A DNA stretch of 64,000 nucleotides from JAGOBP01 sp964550855 (GTDB taxonomy: Bacteria > Chloroflexota > Anaerolineae > Fen-1058). The stretch is taken from positions 1 through 64,000 of the forward strand of contig CAZKBQ010000019.1 in assembly GCA_964550855.1 (NCBI GenBank), read 5' to 3'. Of this stretch, positions 60,801 through 64,000 are shown piece by piece. The position numbers were made by a program, and so were the translations under genes. Under the pieces are notes generated by a model. The model was not told the origin of the DNA, searched no databases, and saw only the letters and a list, made by a program, of their open reading frames with translations. Each line of letters begins with the position of its first letter. Position 1 is the first letter of the stretch.

Positions 60801-61427
60801 GTTAAGATTTGCGGGATCACAAATTTAGAAGATGCGCAGGCGGCGATTGAAGCGGGCGCGGATTTGCTGGGGTTCAATTTTTACCGGCGGAGCGCGAGGT
60901 ATGTTGAACCGCGTGTGGCGCGCTCGATCGTCGAGCAGATCCGATCGGGTGTGAGCAGGCCGCAGTTGATTGGCGTTTTCGTGAATTCATCGGCTCTTGA
61001 AATACAATCGATCTGGCGAGAAGTCGATCTTGATCAAGCACAGTTGCATGGCGATGAATCCGCTGAGATGTTGACGCAGGTGACGGGCTTCAAGGCCGTC
61101 AGGCCGCAATCGACGGAAGAGGCTGAAAAGCAGGCGAAAACGTATGCGGTTGAGAGCGAACCGGCGCTGCTGATCGATGCGTATCGTACTGGTGAGTATG
61201 GCGGCACGGGACAGGTGGGTGATTGGTCGCTGGCAGCGACGATTGCGAAGCAGTATCCGATTTTGCTGGCGGGCGGCCTAACACCGGACAATGTGGCAGA
61301 GGCGATTCGGCAGGTGCAGCCGTGGGGCGTGGATGTGGCGTCGGGGGTGGAAGCGGCGCCGGGGAAGAAGGATGCGGCGAAGATGCGGGCGTTTGTGGCC
61401 GCGGCGAGGTTTTCAGCGGATGTCTGA
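60795..61427 (+). CDS. trpF: Phosphoribosylanthranilate isomerase
   Basis: A 210-residue TIM-barrel isomerase acting between TrpD and TrpC. The catalytic Cys is in KVKICGITN (Cys6) and the conserved Asp lies in LLIDAYRTGEYGGTG; QLHGDES and LLAGGLTPDNV are typical. The start is a GTG at 60795, inside the last GAGTGAA repeat unit; in-frame TGA upstream excludes an earlier start. The ribosome binding site would be the repeat itself (GAAGAG). Confidence 0.93.
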   Translation: MKVKICGITNLEDAQAAIEAGADLLGFNFYRRSARYVEPRVARSIVEQIRSGVSRPQLIGVFVNSSALEIQSIWREVDLDQAQLHGDESAEMLTQVTGFKAVRPQSTEEAEKQAKTYAVESEPALLIDAYRTGEYGGTGQVGDWSLAATIAKQYPILLAGGLTPDNVAEAIRQVQPWGVDVASGVEAAPGKKDAAKMRAFVAAARFSADV

Positions 61428-61490
61428 ACGGATGAAACGGATGAAGCGGATGGTGTTTTTCAACGGATGAAGAACGGATGAACGGATAGC
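61428..61490 (+). repeat. ACGGATGAA repeat tract between trpF and trpB
   Basis: The trpF stop is followed by ACGGATGAA, ACGGATGAA, GCGGATGGT and, further on, ACGGATGAAGA, ACGGATGA and ACGGATA. The period is nearer 9 than 7, so it is a separate repeat type, but it fills the gap in the same way. Confidence 0.65.
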
Positions 61491-62711
61491 ATGATCGCCT
61501 CAATCAGCAATCAACAATCAAAAATCGGCAATTCAAAGTTTGGCCCTTACGGCGGGCAGTTTGTGCCGGAGACGTTGATGCCCGCGCTCGGTGAACTTGA
61601 AGCGGCCTATGTTGAAGCGGTGAATGATGCGGCGTTCATGGGCGAATACGAACGTTTGCTGCGCACGTATGTGGGGCGGCCGACGGCGCTGACGCACGCG
61701 CGACGGTTGAGTGAACATCTCGGTGGCGCGCAGATTTATTTGAAGCGCGAGGATCTGGCGCATTCAGGCGCGCACAAGATCAATAATGCGTTGGGACAGG
61801 CGCTGCTGGCGAAGTTGATGGGCAAACGGCGCATCGTGGCGGAAACCGGCGCCGGGCAGCACGGCGTGGCCTCGGCGACGGTGGCCGCTTTGCTTGGCCT
61901 GGAATGCGTGGTGTACATGGGCACGGTCGATATGGCCCGCCAGCAGCCGAATGTGTTTCGCATGAAGCTGCTGGGCGCGGAAGTGCGGCCGGTCGATGTG
62001 GGCACGCGCACGTTGAAGGACGCCATCAACGAAGCGATTCGTGATTGGGTGACCAACGTCAACACGACACATTATCTGCTTGGCTCGGCGCTGGGGCCGC
62101 ATCCCTATCCGACGATGGTGCGCGATTTTCAGGCGATTATTGGCCGCGAGGCGCGCGCGCAGATGTTGGAGATGACGGGGCGTCTGCCCGATCAGTGCAT
62201 CGCGTGTGTGGGCGGCGGCTCCAACTCGATCGGTTTGTTTCACGCTTTCCGCGACGACGCCGACGTTGAGTTGATCGGCGTGGAGGCGGGAGGCGAGGGT
62301 ATCGCGTCGGGCAAGCACGCCGCACGCTTTGGCGATCCGGCGGTGGGTCGATTGGGCGTGCTGCATGGGACGAAGACGTTTGTGCTGCAAAACGCCGATG
62401 GGCAAATCGCGGAAACCCACTCGATTTCGGCGGGTCTGGACTATGCGGCCATTGGGCCGGAACATGCGTACTTGCGCGACATCGGCCGCGCTCACTACAC
62501 CTATGCGACGGATGATGAGGCACTGAATGCTTTCTCGATGTTGTGCAAGTTGGAGGGCATCATTCCGGCGTTGGAGTCGTCGCATGCGGTGGCGGAGGCG
62601 ATCAAGCGCGCGCCCAAGATGAAGAAAGATGCGATTCTGCTGGTGAACTTGTCGGGGCGGGGGGACAAGGATTTGGACACGGTGATGAAATACGTGACGA
62701 GTGACGAGTAA
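61491..62711 (+). CDS. trpB: Tryptophan synthase beta subunit (TrpB1)
   Basis: A 406-residue PLP enzyme that joins indole and serine within the TrpAB complex. Lys96 in GAHKINNAL binds PLP; FGPYGGQFVPETL, ETGAGQHGVA and CVGGGSNSIG are canonical. The residues before FGPYGG (ISNQQSKIGNSK) are encoded by five CAATCAG-type heptamers, and the C-terminal TSDE is encoded by family B units that also supply the TAA stop. The core is otherwise normal, so both ends have been remodelled by repeats. No strong ribosome binding site precedes ATG 61491. Confidence 0.95.
   Translation: MIASISNQQSKIGNSKFGPYGGQFVPETLMPALGELEAAYVEAVNDAAFMGEYERLLRTYVGRPTALTHARRLSEHLGGAQIYLKREDLAHSGAHKINNALGQALLAKLMGKRRIVAETGAGQHGVASATVAALLGLECVVYMGTVDMARQQPNVFRMKLLGAEVRPVDVGTRTLKDAINEAIRDWVTNVNTTHYLLGSALGPHPYPTMVRDFQAIIGREARAQMLEMTGRLPDQCIACVGGGSNSIGLFHAFRDDADVELIGVEAGGEGIASGKHAARFGDPAVGRLGVLHGTKTFVLQNADGQIAETHSISAGLDYAAIGPEHAYLRDIGRAHYTYATDDEALNAFSMLCKLEGIIPALESSHAVAEAIKRAPKMKKDAILLVNLSGRGDKDLDTVMKYVTSDE
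61501..61535 (+). repeat. Family C heptamers in the 5' end of trpB
   Basis: CAATCAG, CAATCAA, CAATCAA, AAATCGG and CAATTCA follow each other without gaps within the coding region and encode SISNQQSKIGNS. Confidence 0.85.
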
Positions 62712-62950
62712 CGAGTGAAAAGTGGAGAGTGACGAGTGACGAGTTAAGTCACAAAGTTCGCGCACGGGCCAAGTCATTCCCGCATGCTTTTAGCGGGAAT
62801 CCACGCACCGATCAGCACGACTTGCCGGTCGGATCTCTGGATGCCCGACGCGAAGCGAGCACTCGAGCATGACGTGTGTGCGATCAAGGCTTCTCCACTG
62901 ACTTAAATGACATTGGGTGATGAATGACGAGTGATGAGTGATGAGTGATG
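62697..62950 (+). repeat. Family B heptamers around MITE copy 2, overlapping the trpB end and the trpA start
   Basis: GACGAGTGACGAGTAACGAGTG encodes the last residues and stop of trpB and runs on to about 62746. After the MITE-like element, GACGAGTGATGAGTGATGAG (from 62927) continues into the ATG of trpA at 62948, which lies in a GAGTGAT unit. Confidence 0.85.
62747..62912. mobile_element. MITE-like palindromic element, copy 2
   Basis: A diverged copy of the element at 58012-58173. The core (62773-62876) shares GTCATTCCCGC, AGCGGGAATCCAC, TGGATGCCCGACGCG and GCATGACGTG, and the right end TCCACTGACTTAAATGACA matches TCCACTAACTTAATGACA in copy 1. The left terminal repeat (GTCACAAAGTT) is decayed. 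Confidence 0.7.
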
Positions 62951-63763
62951 AGTAACCAGCAATCAGCAGTCCACAATCAGCAATCGTTGGCGAGACTTGC
63001 CCGTTTGTTCTCAAATGGTCATGCGGCCTTGATGCCGTATTTTCCGCTGGGTTTCCCGGATGCGGAGACATCGTTGCAGGTCATCGAGGCGATGAGCGCG
63101 GCGGGCGCGGATGCGTTTGAGATCGGTCTGTCGTTTTCCGATCCGTTGGCCGACGGGCCGGTGATTCAGCACGCCACGCAGATCGCGCTGGAGCAGGGCA
63201 TCACTGTGGCCAAGGCGCTGGCGATGATCGCGGAATTGCGATCGCGCGGCGTGACACAGCCGCTATTGCTGATGGGGTATTTCAATCCAATGCTGGCGTA
63301 TGGTTTGGAACACTTCGTGAATGACGCGGCCGCGGCTGGGGTCGATGGTTTCATCGTGCCGGACTTGCCGCCCGAAGAGGCCGACGAACTCGATCGGTTG
63401 TGCGCCGATCGGGGTTTGGGCTTGATCTATTTTCTCGCGCCGACTTCAACGGACGAACGTTTGAAACTTGTCGCCGCTAAAGCGCGAGGATTCATCTATT
63501 TAGTCTCACTAACCGGCGTAACCGGGGCACGATCAAAATTGGCCGAGAATTTAGGCAGTTTTGTTGAGCGGGTGCGGCACGCCACCACGACGCCGATCGC
63601 GATCGGGTTTGGGGTATCAACGCCGGAGCAGGCTGCTAAGGTCAGTCGGTTGGCAGATGGCGTGATCGTCGGATCGCGTTTGGTGCAGATCGTCGATCGG
63701 GCCGAAGATAAAGCGCAGGCCGCGGCGCAATTCGTGCGTGAGTTGAAATCGGCGATGAAGTAG
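62948..63763 (+). CDS. trpA: Tryptophan synthase alpha subunit
   Basis: A 271-residue TIM-barrel enzyme that releases indole from indole-glycerol phosphate. The catalytic Glu58 and Asp69 lie in FEIGLSFSDPLADGP and correspond to Glu49 and Asp60 of Salmonella TrpA; GYFNPMLAYG, FIVPDLPPEEA and GFGVSTPEQA are canonical. The N-terminal SNQQSAVHNQQS is encoded by four CAGCAAT-type heptamers (62957-62984), an addition of about 9 residues relative to Salmonella. The start ATG lies within a GAGTGAT unit; a GTG one codon upstream is an alternative. It is the last gene of the trp run. Confidence 0.95.
   Translation: MSNQQSAVHNQQSLARLARLFSNGHAALMPYFPLGFPDAETSLQVIEAMSAAGADAFEIGLSFSDPLADGPVIQHATQIALEQGITVAKALAMIAELRSRGVTQPLLLMGYFNPMLAYGLEHFVNDAAAAGVDGFIVPDLPPEEADELDRLCADRGLGLIYFLAPTSTDERLKLVAAKARGFIYLVSLTGVTGARSKLAENLGSFVERVRHATTTPIAIGFGVSTPEQAAKVSRLADGVIVGSRLVQIVDRAEDKAQAAAQFVRELKSAMK
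62957..62984 (+). repeat. Family C heptamers in the 5' end of trpA
   Basis: CAGCAAT, CAGCAGT, CCACAAT and CAGCAAT encode the N-terminal NQQSAVHNQQS segment. The same NQQS peptide appears in TrpB from the same repeat family. Confidence 0.85.
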
Positions 63764-63786
63764 CCCCCACCTGGCGCTGTGCGTCA

Positions 63787-63807
63787 CCCTCTCCCACAGG
63801 GCGAGGG
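63787..63807 (+). terminator. Possible terminator hairpin after trpA
   Basis: CCCTCTCCC and GGGCGAGGG pair with one mismatch across a 3-base loop, and GAGTTATTA follows. The weak U-tract makes this a low-confidence terminator. The motif resembles dispersed repeat hairpins of the CCCTCTCCC type seen in many genomes. Confidence 0.4.
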
Positions 63808-63836
63808 AGTTATTAGGCACGATGGACAATCGGCGC

Positions 63837-63891
63837 TTGTGCAAAGTTGTGCAAGACGAGCATTGACAGGCCGTCGCGCGGATGATAAACT
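63837..63891 (+). promoter_or_regulatory. Promoter of the aromatic leader peptide with upstream direct repeats
   Basis: TTGACA (63863-63868) and TAAACT (63886-63891) are spaced by exactly 17 bases. Two direct repeats of TTGTGCAA (63837-63844 and 63847-63854), spaced by one helical turn, lie just above the -35 and may bind a regulator. The leader-peptide ATG at 63902 is 10 bases after the -10, so the transcript is nearly leaderless. Confidence 0.7.
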
Positions 63892-63901
63892 GTCGGCCAT
63901 C

Positions 63902-63991
63902 ATGACGAACGTGTCTGGCCGAGCCTACTTTTATTTTTACTTTTACGCGACGGTGAATCAACCGCCGCTGTTTCGGCTTGGCAGACCCTAG
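63902..63991 (+). CDS. Candidate Tyr/Phe-rich attenuation leader peptide
   Basis: A 29-residue open reading frame that starts MTNVSGRA, contains the run YFYFYFY (codons TAC TTT TAT TTT TAC TTT TAC, 63926-63946) and ends LFRLGRP before TAG. Eight of 29 residues are aromatic and the run is uninterrupted, the hallmark of leader peptides that measure charged tRNA-Tyr and tRNA-Phe by ribosome stalling. A good promoter lies directly upstream, and the sequence is far too short for a normal enzyme. The controlled gene and the attenuator hairpins must lie beyond the window end; a DAHP synthase, chorismate mutase/prephenate dehydratase or prephenate dehydrogenase gene is the natural guess after a trp operon. 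Confidence 0.72.
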   Translation: MTNVSGRAYFYFYFYATVNQPPLFRLGRP

Positions 63992-64000
63992 ACGACATCG

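Noticed and set aside
56374..62950. The short repeats in the trp locus as CRISPR arrays
   Set aside because: The units are 7 bases long with no unique spacers and no cas genes; they are tandem or inverted heptamers.
63779..63991. A 70-residue protein covering the leader-peptide region
   Set aside because: The extra upstream codons run through the terminator-like hairpin and the TTGACA/TAAACT promoter, so only the last 29 codons after ATG 63902 are credible.

Overview
The window is a GC-rich, densely coding bacterial chromosome segment. It is most likely from a Chloroflexota (Anaerolineae-like) bacterium, probably an uncultured lineage. The pointers are a tRNA-Trp T-box leader in a high-GC genome, giant FG-GAP-repeat secreted proteins with a C-terminal LYLPITLRQ tail of a kind I associate with this phylum, a DUF2277 protein, a WS/DGAT acyltransferase, large multi-PAS/GAF histidine kinases, and 7-nt-period repeats between genes. 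The phylum call is an inference; no rRNA or tRNA gene is present to fix it.

Layout. 1-4.3 kb: end of prmC, a histidine phosphatase, tsaC, two glycosyltransferases (GT4 and WecG/TagA type) and an UPF0173 hydrolase, ending at a convergent terminator opposite a mercaptopyruvate-type sulfurtransferase. 5.4-14.2 kb: a BMP-type nucleoside ABC importer (two permeases, lipoprotein, double ATPase) followed by the FAD and fused 2Fe-2S/molybdenum subunits of a xanthine-oxidase-family enzyme; together they look like a purine uptake and oxidation unit with a palindromic operator over the first promoter. 14.3-23.8 kb: accessory genes (hypothetical, CBS protein, two MFS exporters, a shortened XRE-STAND regulator with a palindrome upstream, secreted proteins, a frameshifted duplicated lipoprotein, an ABC exporter, two small exported proteins). 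23.9-35.7 kb: DUF2277, thiolase, a GAF/PAS hybrid kinase, an amidohydrolase, a WS/DGAT with a zinc-binding tail, a NatAB-like ABC exporter, and a hypothetical with a helix-turn-helix-like segment. 35.9-46.8 kb: glycogen synthase followed by a cluster of three large sensor kinases and a response regulator. 47.3-52.8 kb: an 1831-residue secreted FG-GAP protein that carries a metzincin-type zinc protease motif.

52.8-64 kb is a nearly complete tryptophan locus: promoter, tRNA-Trp T-box riboswitch, trpS, trpB2, trpE, trpG, trpD, trpC, trpF, trpB, trpA. It is followed by a second promoter and a short leader peptide with alternating Tyr/Phe codons (YFYFYFY), which suggests that an aromatic-amino-acid gene under attenuation lies just beyond the window. 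Nearly every junction in this locus is occupied by 7-nt-period repeats (three sequence families). They supply stop codons, start codons and even N- or C-terminal residues of Trp enzymes, and several form perfect hairpins. Two related 160-170 bp MITE-like palindromic elements sit in the trpE-trpG and trpB-trpA gaps.

Several genes start 6-8 nt after a sigma70-type -10 box (TACAAT or TATACT) and are predicted to be leaderless. Functional calls rest on motifs read directly from the translations; no database search was run.
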